Shown here one piece after another: positions 45,064 through 56,400 of a stretch of DNA of 64,000 nucleotides (within the stretch, counting starts at the first letter, position 1; each line of letters starts with the position of its first letter). The position numbers were made by a program, and so were the translations under genes. The stretch is from the NCBI GenBank assembly GCA_009731375.1, contig BJOX01000313.1, positions 491,109 to 555,108 on the forward strand. The letters are read 5' to 3'. This DNA comes from Paulinella micropora. Its lineage: Eukaryota > Cercozoa > Imbricatea > Euglyphida. The notes below the pieces were generated by a model. It was given only the letters and a program-made list of their open reading frames with translations. It did no database searches and was not told where the DNA came from.

Positions 45064-46786
45064 CAGTCATCGTTGCCACTCCACCCGACAAGGCATGCCG
45101 TTGGTGTGCGCAGTAGTTCACCTGTTCAGGGGTCAGCTTTTTGCTGACGAACATAATTGGCCGGAGTTGCTTATGAGCGGAGTCGTATTGCTGTAATACC
45201 GCCCCGACTGCATATTTGGATGCGTCAGTAGCGAGTACAAAGCGCTTTTCGAAATCGGGTAGAATTAGGACTGACCCGCCCTCTGTAAGAGGGTCTCTTG
45301 TTAAAGCTTCCTTCAACTTGTTATACGTCTCTTCGGCCGCGGGTGGCCACTCCCCATACGGGTCACCTTTAAGGCGGAAATCCCGCAGAGGTTTTACGAA
45401 GTCTTGGAAGTTGGGAATGAATTCGGAATAGACTTGTTCCATACAGAGGAAAGAGTGTAGCGCTGTGCGTGTGTTAGGGCGCGGGAGGGAACGAATGGCG
45501 TCCCGCTTCTCCGGCTTTAGCACTATCTCGCCCCCCTGTATCCTGTATCCTAGATAGTCGATGTGATCGTTTGCGAACGAGCACTTCTCTAGGTTCAGCT
45601 TCAGGCCGAAGGCCTCCAAACGACGCAACACATCTGACACATAAGCCAGGTGTTCCGCCTCCGTATTGGAGTAAATGACAATGTCGTCGATATAGCAGAA
45701 GCTGTATAGGTTTGTATGGCCGTAGGTCTCTATGAAGTGGGCGTCCCCATATTTCGGGTCCGATAGAGCCTGGTTCATACAGTCCTGAAATATTGCCGGG
45801 GCCGTCTTCAGTCCCATCGGGAGGACTGTCCATTAGTACAGTCTCCCCCCGACAGCGAAGGCAGTCAACGGACGGCTTTCCGCCTCGAGCGGTATATTCC
45901 AGAAACCGTTCTTTAGGTCGAGTTTGGTAAAGAATTTGGCCTGCCGAAGCTTGTTAAGACCATCTCGCATACGAGGGATAGGGGCCTCGACGCTCTTAAT
46001 GATCTTGTTCAGCCTGGTGTAGTTGATGCACAAGCGCTGTTTGCCATCCGGCTTTGGGGCCAGTCTGACCGGCGATCGGAATTCCGACCACGATGGCTCG
46101 ATCAGTCGCTTGGCTAATATGTCCTGCACCATCTCCTCGCAGATCTGTTCCTCTTTGTAACTGAGGCGTGATCCTTTGAGGCGGGGCATAGTCTGTCCGA
46201 CTTGTCGTTCTATCCTGGCGGCAGCATGGGTCACCCCGCCAGCGACAAGTGGGCCGAACAGCTTTTTGTTCTTAAGGAATTGGGCCTTGAGGTCCCGGAC
46301 AAAGTCTGGCGACCCCTGTTGTCGCGCCATGACCTCGTCAATGATGTCCTCGACGGGTTTTTGGTCCCGTGGGTCATCCGGGTACTCAAGTATGGAGTCC
46401 GGGTCTTCAACCTCGTCCTTCGCGTCCCGGCCAGGGTATCGCGTGGAGGATTGAGTGTCCCAAGAGGCAAACTCCTGTAGATCGGTGATCATTTCGGCAT
46501 ATTGTTTCGCCGCGGACTTATGGTAGAAGCCGGGGAAGATTTGGAATGCCGCTTCCCGTAAGTCATCGACCTTGCGGGTCATGAGCTTGGTACGGTATGC
46601 TAACCCGTCCTTAACGGACCCCAAGCGAAAGGCCATAAGGGGTTTGGACTGTCGGCTAGGGATTGGAATAGGATCATCGATCACCCGATCCAAAACATCT
46701 CTCCACCACATGACGGTGGGATGGATTGGAAGTATAATCGTAATGTCTTCGCCCCGGTCTAGGCGGTCGGATAATATTTTGGGCAC
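44969..46786 (-). pseudogene. Reverse transcriptase and RNase H with an in-frame stop
   Basis: Pieces 46,786-45,833 and 45,817-44,969 are in one frame, separated only by a TAA at 45,833-45,835. RT motifs are PVRLAPKPDGKQRLCINYTR, FFTKLDLKNGFWNIPL, LPMGLKTAPAIFQ, and CYIDDIVIYS with the catalytic Asp pair (near 45,683-45,694). The segment between FQDCMNQAL and YIDD is longer than usual. RNase H follows with FVLATDASKYAVGAVLQQYD. A frameshift near 45,030 separates RNase H from integrase. Confidence 0.85.
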
Positions 46787-47151
46787 CGCCGTTAAGCTTT
46801 CCGGCTGTACCGAATCTGTGCCTTGGTACTATTGCTTCAGCTTTAGCATAACGTCATCATCCTCCGTCAGCCTTTTGGAAGCGTGGTATACCAGGCTCGT
46901 TTTGACCCGTACGTATTGGTGAACCCCCTTGGTCAGTTGACCCGGCTGGTCGAAGCCATGCCACGAGTCTTCCTGACGCTTCAGGAGTAAGATCTGAGCT
47001 TCCCTCTTGGCCGCGAGTTCTCCAATTTAAGTCCTCCCATGGGTCGGGTGGCTTGTCATCCGGCTCTGGGATGTATTAATACATTGGCGTACACCCATGC
47101 CGTACCCTGTGGGGTAAGACGAGGTTGCTCGGCGAGGTGTCCATCATAGGG

Positions 47152-47559
47152 TTATGGAGGGGCCGGTGGTATTAGTGTGACCTGAGCCCTACCGCCATAT
47201 GGATGTCGTCGTCGGAATTCAGACTCATGTCGTCGACGTCCATATTTGATGATGTCCTGTCCCAGCATAATCTGCGCATCCATCATTTTGAGATCGGGTT
47301 TGCCCAAAACGATAGTGCCTGGGAAGGCCGGGACGACCAAGACATGAACGGTATAAGACATCCCGGACGGGAATTCGACTGTCAACGGGACACGTCCTAC
47401 GATCGCGCTCCGTTCGTCGTTGGCACCCCGGATATATCCGAGCGGGCCTGTCTTAGTAAAATCAAACAGACGTCCATATTTGTCTATGAAACGTTTGCCC
47501 GCGAATGTGATTTGGGCCATGCTATCATTTCCGGTATCTAGGTAGCCCTTGAGCTCTTT
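47152..47559 (-). pseudogene. Retrotransposon aspartic protease
   Basis: The frame has GYLDTGNDSMAQI, whose DTG matches a retropepsin active site, then VVPAFPGTIVLGKPDLKMMD, matching the hydrophobic-Gly flap-end and ILG-type motifs. Its upstream part is cut by the nested element at 47,560. The same frame resumes at 58,418 on the far side. Between its C-terminal end and the RT pieces lie about 350 nt with stops. Confidence 0.75.
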
Positions 47560-47560
47560 C

Positions 47561-47957
47561 AACTAACCATTCGTCAAAGGTGGGGGTATCACTTTTTCCG
47601 AAATTTTTCAAGACTTTTAGGAACTTTCAGAAAACTTGTGCAAATGAATGAGAATTCAGTATTTAGTTACAGAACATACTAAAATGATATTAAAACATGT
47701 TTTTATTAATAGTCAACCACTTGGACTTCACCTCCGGAGGTGGACCGAAACCGGTCTGACACTATAATTTTTCTACTTTTTTTTCATGCCGGCGACGACA
47801 AGACCATGCTGGAAACAAGCGACAACCACGCACACCTTGCTTTGATTGTTTTGTTTTATTTGTTTTTAGTATTTTCCTACATTATGAGCTGCTTTCACCT
47901 TTAAAAATGTCCTGCCGCCCGCTGTGGGAGGGGGATTCACGTTGGGGGGGGGGGGGG
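47561..47957 (+). repeat. Left terminal inverted repeat
   Basis: Begins AACTAACCATTCGTCAAAGG and ends at a poly-G run. It matches the reverse complement of 58,016-58,411 with only a few differences, for example AATGAATGAGAATTC against the opposite GGAATTCAGT side. A perfect palindrome CACCTCCGGAGGTG sits at 47,729-47,742. Confidence 0.92.
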
Positions 47958-48197
47958 CTGTTGACTACGCAAAGTAAAGAGATCAGTTGAATTCTTAATT
48001 AACAACACAAATCTAAATGTAGAATACTAAGTTGAGAAAATTAGAAATTTGTTTGCTTCCAGGTTTCCGTTGGTAATCCCGCTAGTAGTAGCGCAAACCT
48101 GCAAGTGCACCCTGAAAACAAAAGCAAAACAATTTGAAGCGTCTGGCAGAGAAATGAAAAAGGAAGCGATACAAGAACCTGTTGCATGTAGTTGAAA

Positions 48198-48516
48198 TCA
48201 ACGTCTCAGCGCCATCGACGCTAACGCAAACTCAAAAAAACTTGGTGAGTTTTGCGGGCTGGGGGTGGCGAGACCGGTGCCGCGTGGGGGGGTGGAGGTG
48301 TTACCAGTCAAAGCGCCAGCTGCCATGCGCGCGATCACGTCCTCCAGCATTTGTTCTTTCTCGCTCTTGCTATTATTACTGTTATTATTATTACTGTTAT
48401 TATTATTACTGTTATTATTATTAGTATTACTATTATCGTTAATATTATTACTGTTGTTGTTGCTGTTGTTCTTCTTTTTTTTCTTTTTCTTCTGACTTTC
48501 CTCCTCTTCCTCTTCC

Positions 48517-48547
<31 letters not shown>

Positions 48548-51500
48548 TCTTCTTCTTCTTCTTCTTCTTCTTCTTCTCCTGCTCCTGCTGTTGTTGCTTT
48601 TCTTTTTCCATCCTTGCCTTCTCTTTCTGCTCCCTTGCCTCCCTCTGCTTTCTCTCATCTTCTAGAGGTTTATTGATGGATGCGGTTTGATCTGCAATTG
48701 CCTTGTTGACAAGGGACTGAACGACTGCTTTCGAAACGCCAGCGGCCGAATCCTCCTGTGTACACAATATTATCGCTTCGATACAGAATCTATACATGTG
48801 CACACAGGACGGCCCGGCCACCGGTGCTTTGAAAGCAGGCGTTTAATCCTTTATAAATAAGGCAATGACAGAACAAACCAAGGCAATTAAGAATTGCTAG
48901 AAAACGAAAGAAATCAGAAGGGGGACAGGGAGAAGAAAGAGATGCAAGAAAGGAAAGAAAAAAGAGAGGCAACAACAGGAAAAGAAGGAAGAGAGAAAAA
49001 GAAGAAGAAGAAGAAGAAGAAGAAGAAGAAGAAGAAGAAGAAGAAGAAGAAGAAGAAGAAGAAGAAGAAGAAGAAGGAGGAGGAGGAGGAGGAGGAGGAG
49101 AGAAATAGAAGAAGAAGAATAAGAAGAAAAAGAAGAAGAAGAAGAAGAAGAAGAAGAAGAAGAAGAAGAAGAAGAAGAAGAAGAAGAAGAAGAAGAAGAA
49201 GAAGAAGAAGAATCTTAGAAGAAGAAGAAGGAGGAGAGATTTTATACCTCTTCTTCCACGTCCTCTTCCTCAGACCCGACCTTAGCAGCCTTCTGCTTCT
49301 TGCTGCTGGTTTTGACTAGCCAGAAACAAATACACTAACAAGCAAGAGAGGATGAAAGTTCAATTGGTTACCAGCCTTTTTCTTCTTGGGCCCCTTAGCC
49401 GTAGGAGTGGGCGCCTCTTCTTCCACTGGCTCCTCCAACGTTTCTGTACAAAGCACCACATGCATATTANNNNNNNNNNNNNNNNNNNNNNNNNNNNNNN
49501 NNNNNNNNNNNNNNNNNNNNNNNNNNNNNNNNNNNNNNNNNNNNNNNNNNNNNNNNNNNNNNNNNNNNNNNNNNNNNNNNNNNNNNNNNNNNNNNNNNNN
49601 NNNNNNNNNNNNNNNNNNNNNNNNNNNNNNNNNNNNNNNNNNNNNNNNNNNNNNNNNNNNNNNNNNNNNNNNNNNNNNNNNNNNNNNNNNNNNNNNNNNN
49701 NNNNNNNNNNNNNNNNNNNNNNNNNNNNNNNNNNNNNNNNNNNNNNNNNNNNNNNNNNNNNNNNNNNNNNNNNNNNNNNNNNNNNNNNNNNNNNNNNNNN
49801 NNNNNNNNNNNNNNNNNNNNNNNNNNNNNNNNNNNNNNNNNNNNNNNNNNNNNNNNNNNNNNNNNNNNNNNNNNNNNNNNNNNNNNNNNNNNNNNNNNNN
49901 NNNNNNNNNNNNNNNNNNNNNNNNNNNNNNNNNNNNNNNNNNNNNNNNNNNNNNNNNNNNNNNNNNNNNNNNNNNNNNNNNNNNNNNNNNNNNNNNNNNN
50001 NNNNNNNNNNNNNNNNNNNNNNNNNNNNNNNNNNNNNNNNNNNNNNNNNNNNNNNNNNNNNNNNNNNNNNNNNNNNNNNNNNNNNNNNNNNNNNNNNNNN
50101 NNNNNNNNNNNNNNNNNNNNNNNNNNNNNNNNNNNNNNNNNNNNNNNNNNNNNNNNNNNNNNNNNNNNNNNNNNNNNNNNNNNNNNNNNNNNNNNNNNNN
50201 NNNNNNNNNNNNNNNNNNNNNNNNNNNNNNNNNNNNNNNNNNNNNNNNNNNNNNNNNNNNNNNNNNNNNNNNNNNNNNNNNNNNNNNNNNNNNNNNNNNN
50301 NNNNNNNNNNNNNNNNNNNNNNNNNNNNNNNNNNNNNNNNNNNNNNNNNNNNNNNNNNNNNNNNNNNNNNNNNNNNNNNNNNNNNNNNNNNNNNNNNNNN
50401 NNNNNNNNNNNNNNNNNNNNNNNNNNNNNNNNNNNNNNNNNNNNNNNNNNNAAGAAGAAGAAGAAGAAAAAGAAGAAGAAAAAGAAGAAGAAAAAGAAGA
50501 AGAAAAAGAAGAAGAAGAAGACCAGTCTTGCCAGGACTTGCCCGAAATGAATGTGAAGACCGACGTCGCCCACACACGAATCTTGCCGTCCCCAACCGGC
50601 GGTAACTTATGACCCGGGTTGTCAGGATCCATATCCTGCTCACTCATCTCCTCACTCTTCTCCTCCTCATCCTCCTCCTCCTCCTCCTCCTCCTTCTTCT
50701 TCTTCTTCTTGAAGTTCGTCTCCTTCTTCTCTTCTTCCTCCTTCTTCTTCTTCGTCTTCTTCTCCTTCTCCTTCTTCTCTTCCTCCTCTTTCTCCTTCTT
50801 TTTCTTCTTCTCTTCCTCCTCCTTCTCTTTCCCCTTCTTCTTCTTTTCTTCCTCCTCCTTCTCTTTCTCCTCCTCCTCCTTCTTCTTCTTCTTCTTCTTC
50901 TTCTTCTTCTTCTTCATCTCCTTATTCTCTTCTTTCTTCTTCGTCTTCTTCGTCTTCTTCTCCTTCTCCTTCTTCTCTTCCTCCTCTTTCTCCTTCTTTT
51001 TCTTCTTCTCTTCCTCCTCCTTCTCTTTCCCCTTCTTCTTCTTTTCTTCCTCCTCCTTCTCTTTCTCCTCCTCCTCCTTCTTCTTCTTCTTCTTCTTCTT
51101 CTTCTTCTTCTTCATCTCCTTATTCTCTTCTTTCTTCTTCGTCTTCTTCGTCTTCTTCTCCTTCTCCTTCTTCTCTTCCTCCTCTTTCTCCTTCTTTTTC
51201 TTCTTCTCTTCCTCCTCCTTCTCTTTCCCCTTCTTCTTTTCTTCCTCCTCCTTCTCTTTCTCCTTCTCCTTCTCTTTCTCCTTCTCTTTCTCCTTCTCTT
51301 TCTTCTTATTCTTCTCCTTCTTCTTCTTCTCTTCCTCCTCCTCCTCCTTCTTCTTATTCTCTTCCTCCTTCTTCTTTTCTTCCTCCTTTTTCGTCTTCTT
51401 CTCTTCCTCCTCATTCTTCTCCTTCTTCTTCTCCTCCCTCTCCTCCTTCTTCTTTCTTGAGGGATCATCAGGTCTCAAAAACGCTGTCTGCCTCTTATGT

Positions 51501-51852
51501 CTTTTGTGTGGGGGACCTGCTTCCTCGCCCAAGCCGTCGTCCCATTTCGTGGCTTATCCTTCATTAGCATTCCTTGTTGATTCCACGAGTAGCAGAAGCC
51601 GCGGACCAACGTATCGAGGTCGCCTTTGCCCTGCATGTTACACATGGATAAAAAAAATAAACAGGCAAGCACACAATCTTAGTATAGTATTACCAGATCA
51701 TGCTTGCGAAAGACGTCGTCGGGAATCTCCACATTTTCGAAGGGCTCCACGTCTGGGGATCCGTTGATAGTAAGGAAGATTTCATCTCGCGAATTTTTTC
51801 GAATAGTTTGTAAGGTCTTGGCAACGAGCTTGCTAAAACTCTTCTTGGGCAT
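48198..51852 (-). CDS. Lys/Glu-rich protein, second gene of the nested element
   Basis: A minus-strand multi-exon gene. Its first exon (51,852-51,694) encodes MPKKSFSKLVAKTLQTIRKN and later VEIPDDVFRKHDL, and ends at a GTAATA donor. The next coding piece (about 51,630 down) encodes GKGDLDTLVRGFCYSWNQQG. How it joins the long Lys/Glu frame from about 51,560 to the gap is unresolved. That frame contains GEEAGPPHKRHKRQTAFLRP and, nearer the gap, GHKLPPVGDGKIRVWATSVF. After the N gap (49,470-50,451), exons 49,443-49,372, 49,315-49,248 and 48,755-48,198 are phase-consistent and end at a stop. The last gives VVQSLVNKAIADQTASINKP and EKEQMLEDVIARMAAGALTG. No domain is recognised. The charged repeats suggest a nuclear, nucleic-acid-associated protein. 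Confidence 0.55.
48895..49245. repeat. GAA triplet tract in an intron of the minus-strand gene
   Basis: A purine tract of GAA and GGA triplets fills the intron between exons 49,315-49,248 and 48,755-48,198. Lys/Glu-rich frames here are repeat artefacts. Confidence 0.7.
50452..51440 (-). repeat. Purine/pyrimidine tract with 200-bp tandem units, Lys/Glu-coding on minus strand
   Basis: Three tandem units of about 200 bp (near 50,745, 50,943 and 51,141) make up a CTT/CTC tract. On the minus strand it reads as Lys/Glu repeats with KEENKEMKKKK in each unit. The frame stays open through all three, which supports coding, but low-complexity purine tracts stay open easily. Confidence 0.6.
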
Positions 51853-52015
51853 CAGAGCTAATCCTACATTCAAACATCTTGTGACTTTGCAGAATGCGAA
51901 ATGAGTTGCCTTCCAAGGCGCCAAGATTTGAGTTGGTTCGTGACGCGGTGGGTGGTGGAAGCTAAAAAATCAGGTCCTAGCAATTGGAAAAAGGCTGGAG
52001 GGTAGGTGTTGTTTT

Positions 52016-52850
52016 CAAAAGTTTGTGCAGACTTTTTATTGGGAGGAAATCATGTTGAGAAGATATAACATCATTCCCGCCTATTCCATAGACAAGATTA
52101 GGCGGGAATGCATTTCTTTTTTTACATACTAAATTGTCTGCGGAGAAAACTCTGCACAAACTTTTGTCAACACCGACCTCCATGGTTTTTGAAATTCCTC
52201 TCTTCCTCCTCACAACTCAAGCGATACCTTGTAAAAAACTACAGCCAAATGTTTGTTGAAGCCATAAATATCAGTTCCTAATAGTTCACAACCCAACTGA
52301 ACCTATTTGCCACAAGCCAGCAGTTCGATAAAACTTCGTTTTTGAATTGACTTTTTACAAAAGTTTGTGCAGAGTTTGTATTAAGAGGAAAGTATTTTGA
52401 GAAGACGTAACAGAATTCCCGCCTATTCCATAGACCAGATTAGGCAGGAATGCATTTCTTTTTTTACATACTAAATTGTCTGCGGAGAAAACTCTGCACA
52501 AACTTTTGTCAACACCGACCTCCATGATTTTTGAAATTCCTCTCTTCCTCCTCACAACTCAAGCGATACCTTGCAAAAAGCTACAGCCAAATGTTTGTTA
52601 AAGCCATAAATATCAGTTCCTAATATTTCACAACCCAACTGAACCTATTTGCCACAAGCCAGCAGTTCGATAAAACTTCGTTTGTGAAATGATTTTTACA
52701 AAAGTTTGTGCAGAGTTTGTATTAAGAGGAAAGTATTTTGAGAAGATGTAACAGCATTCCCGCCTATTCCATAGACCAGATTAGGCGGGAATGCATTTCT
52801 TTTTTTACGTACAAAATGGTCTGTGGGGAAAACTCTGCACAAACTTTTGT
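52016..52850. repeat. 341-bp tandem repeat with nested inverted arms between the two genes
   Basis: Three copies start at 52,016, 52,357 and 52,698. Each holds a 150-bp inverted-repeat core. In copies 2 and 3 the arms are a perfect 21-bp pair (ACAAAAGTTTGTGCAGAG.. and its complement at 52,490-52,510 and 52,830-52,850), with an inner pair TTCCCGCCTA and TAGGCGGGAA. The rest of the unit is unique spacer. Its place between divergent genes suggests a shared control region, transposase binding array or replication-related structure (inference). Confidence 0.85.
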
Positions 52851-53322
52851 CGACACCTAAATTCATGTGTAGATGTTGTTGTTCAGTTATCTCTTTCTTT
52901 CTTTCTTTCTTTTCTTTCTTTCTTTCTTTCTTTCTCTCTTTTCTTTCTTTCTTTCTTTCTTTTTCTTTCTTTTTCTTTCTTTCTTGCTTCTTTCCTAAGG
53001 CTTTTATACTTCCTCCTCCTCCTCCTTTTCCTCCTCCTCCTCCTCCTTCTTCTTCTTCTTCTTCTTCTTCTTCTTCTAAGAATCTTTTTCTTCTTCTTCT
53101 TCTTCTTTCTCTTCTTCTCGTCTTTCTTCTTCTTCTTCTGCACCGGTAGACAGAGCAAAACTGCGGCACTTCACGTGGGCGGTGATGCAAAGTCCTCCGT
53201 GTTGTTAAGCTTCTTCTTCTTCTTCTTCTTCTTCTTCTTCTTCTTCTTCTTCTTCTTCTGCTTCTTCTTCTTTCTTTCTTTCTTTCTTTTTTGTTGTTGT
53301 TGTTGTTGTTGTTGTTGCTGTT

Positions 53323-53397
<75 letters not shown>

Positions 53398-53409
53398 GCA
53401 CAAACATTC

Positions 53410-56400
53410 ATGTGTGCATGTCTAGGCATATGCATGCTGGGGGCTTCCAAAGCGCCGATTTACGTGGCCCACCGCGATGGTGGCTACGGAGTTTTTGCCG
53501 GTAGATACCTTCCTCCTTCCTTCCAGCTTGGGCTCCTGGAAGCGGGAGGACGTGCTCTGAATCTTGATCGTAGTACTGCTTTTTCAGAGCATTTTACGAT
53601 GAAAATTGGGAACTTCCTTCAAACCGGCATGCACCCCATTCAGTTTATTTCCCCTTCAAGCAGAAATGCTTTGCATCTCATAAATTCTTCAGCGAAAGGA
53701 TTCAACCCTGAGAAGGATACTGCCCAACCAAACGTGAAGGTAAATTTAATTTACTAACTAGTACAGTCGCCATACATAAAAAATTACTGCAATGTAAAGT
53801 TGTATATCTAAATGCACATGCATACAATATACATCATACATACATCAATGTTAGTATTACGTGCATTTTTTTTCCAGATCAGCAAGGGGACTCCAATCGT
53901 GACGGTGAGCACTGGAATGAGCAAAGGTGAAGAGATTTTGCTCAATTATGCGCCGAATCCAGGTTTAACCATCACTACGCTACCGAGCGATGCATACCCG
54001 GTCTGGCTGAAACAAGCTGCCAAGCAACGCGCTAAAATTCCAGTATTTTGGTACGAGACTGACAACGGCCCTGTGTGTTTCATCGTTCCTGAGCAAGAGC
54101 ATCCAATTCCTTTGAAATCAGTTTCATTGAAGCACGAAGAGAAGCTTGCGATTTTAACCTCAGTTAGTAGTATTACTTCTGATGCAACTTCGCAGCCGGT
54201 GTCAAGATCTTCATCTATGACGACGGAGCAGAAAATGAAGCTTCTCAACAGCGTTACTTCTGTTTCAGAAAGTCAGGATACTCTTCTGCGAAGGGAGAGC
54301 TCTAACGTTACAGTTGTGCTGGAAAAATCAAGCTCTCGTAGTAAGAAGGTAATAAATAAATGAAATCAATCACTAGGCAGCTTCTGCTTTATAGGTAGTT
54401 GGTTTTGACATCGATGCTGACGTGGACCAGAGGGCGGAGCCACAGAGTATTCCGGTCAAGCTCAAAGATAGCAGCGCGAGACTATATGCTCCTACCGGCT
54501 CTCTGGTAATTCTATTTTTCTTTTGCTTGCTTGCGGAAGTTGGTAGTCATTCTGGTTTGTTTAGAGCGTCGACGAAGATGATTCGGATACTGATTCGCAG
54601 TGCTACCATGAACCTACCGATCCTACCGATCCTAGATGGCTCCCCCCTCTGATCCACGAAGAATATGCGGGTGCGGAATCCAGTATTCTGTGCGACTACG
54701 ACAAGCTGATGGAATCAAATGAGCTGGTGTGTGACCTAATGAATTTGTCACCACTTCCTCTACAACGACCACGCAAGAATCCCACTCGGCCCTACAACAT
54801 CAAAAGCCACACCAAAGGATACGTGAGGTTGCAAAGACCGCAAGCGCTCAAGAAATTGTTGGGGATGACCTTCGCAGACCTGAATAGAGAAGTCAAGTCT
54901 GTTTGCTGTCAGAAGTGGAAGTGTTACGCATTCATCGACACGCGTGATGTGCTACACACACGAGCGAAGAATGCATCGTCTTCACTAAGTGAGCTTTACA
55001 CTTGGACAGCTGCTCAGCTTGAATCCTTTCAAACTAAAACTGGCTCGTTTCAATACATGTATCAAACGGAGCCGGTCTGCAGAACAGCTTGGCAGCGCAT
55101 CCACGGCGTCAGCAACAGAGTTTTATCTCGCGCACACAAGCTTCTTACCAACAACATGAAGGTCTTTGCCAGAAAGTCAACAGCAGTTCCTGACACGGAA
55201 GATCTGGTTACGGTTTTGCTTTGTGAAAAATTCACAGACAGTCATCCCGAGATATGCAGTGACGGCATATGGAGGCTACAAGAAATGGCTGAGGACGCCG
55301 GAGTGCAAAAGTATGTTCGGGACAACTGGCAAGAAGTGTGTCTACGGTTTGGTCACTCTAAGCGAGTTAATCCTGATAATCCTCCAACAGACAATACAAT
55401 CAACAAGGTTTGGCGAGCAGATTTTCCGAACATCAAGTTTGTACGAGGTAATATGCATATAAGTATATAATGACATTTGAACTTGTGTTATTTCATTGAA
55501 CCTATATTCAATTCCCGTTCTTTTCAAGCTCAAGATAATATATATATATTGCAAAGCTGACTGTTCGATGAGAAAGAATCGCTAGCCTTCAACATTACTC
55601 ACTACATCCTTGTGCTACAGCGGGAGACTTTGCAAAATGTGATATCTGCACGGATCTTGCGGCTCAGCATTCCCAAGGTTTCAAGAGTGAAGCGGATGTT
55701 CAGGCTTGGCGCCGCCGTAGCCGCCTTCACCACAAAATTCACAGGACCTGCCGCGTGGCGAGCATGCAACGCAAGAAGGCTGCGCCAGAAGACTTCCATG
55801 CTACTGTTATATCTGCAGACATGAAGCCGCCTGTGAGGATTCCATCTTGCCGCCGTGCTGCTAAAGATTTCAAAGGCAAAATGGTTTTTCGCCTTTGCGT
55901 CGGTATCAACACTTGTTTCACTACCGCTAACTTCATTTTCACGTACCTGGAAGGCGCAGTGGAGCATGGTGTGAACAGCAATATTACTATGCTTGCATCA
56001 CTTTTGAATTGGGAGCTTTGGCATCCTCGTACTATGCCAGCATGGAAATTATTTCTGGAGTGGGACGGCGCCGGGGATAACACTGCGTGGGCTATGCTAG
56101 GCTTCATCGGGCTTAATGTTGTGGACCGCGGTATCCGTTGGCAAGCAGAGTCTCATCGCAAGCCTCCTGGGCACGGCCATGACGGGAATGATCAGCAGTT
56201 CAGAGTGATGGATATTGGGTGGAAGAGCACCTTCCTTACAACTAACATCGCTCAAGCTTTGTTGAAACTTATCCTTGCCTTCAAGCAAAAAAGATCGCAA
56301 TTCGTGTTGGTTGTTCTTGCTTGCAATTACGACTGGATGACTCATTTCAGTCCATGCATGAATAAGAGCTTCAAGCATTACAGCAAGCCTCTGGCCTGGC

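Noticed and set aside
48895-49245. Coding exon of Lys/Glu repeats on the plus strand
   Set aside because: The tract lies inside a supported minus-strand intron and is an uninterrupted GAA repeat.
52355-52790. Small minus-strand frames repeated three times (DKSLCRVF-type)
   Set aside because: They are a by-product of the 341-bp repeat and cross its inverted arms; starts and stops differ between copies.
52883-53324. Poly-Phe/Leu membrane-like frames upstream of the fusion gene
   Set aside because: They are translations of CTT and TTTC tracts in the leader region.
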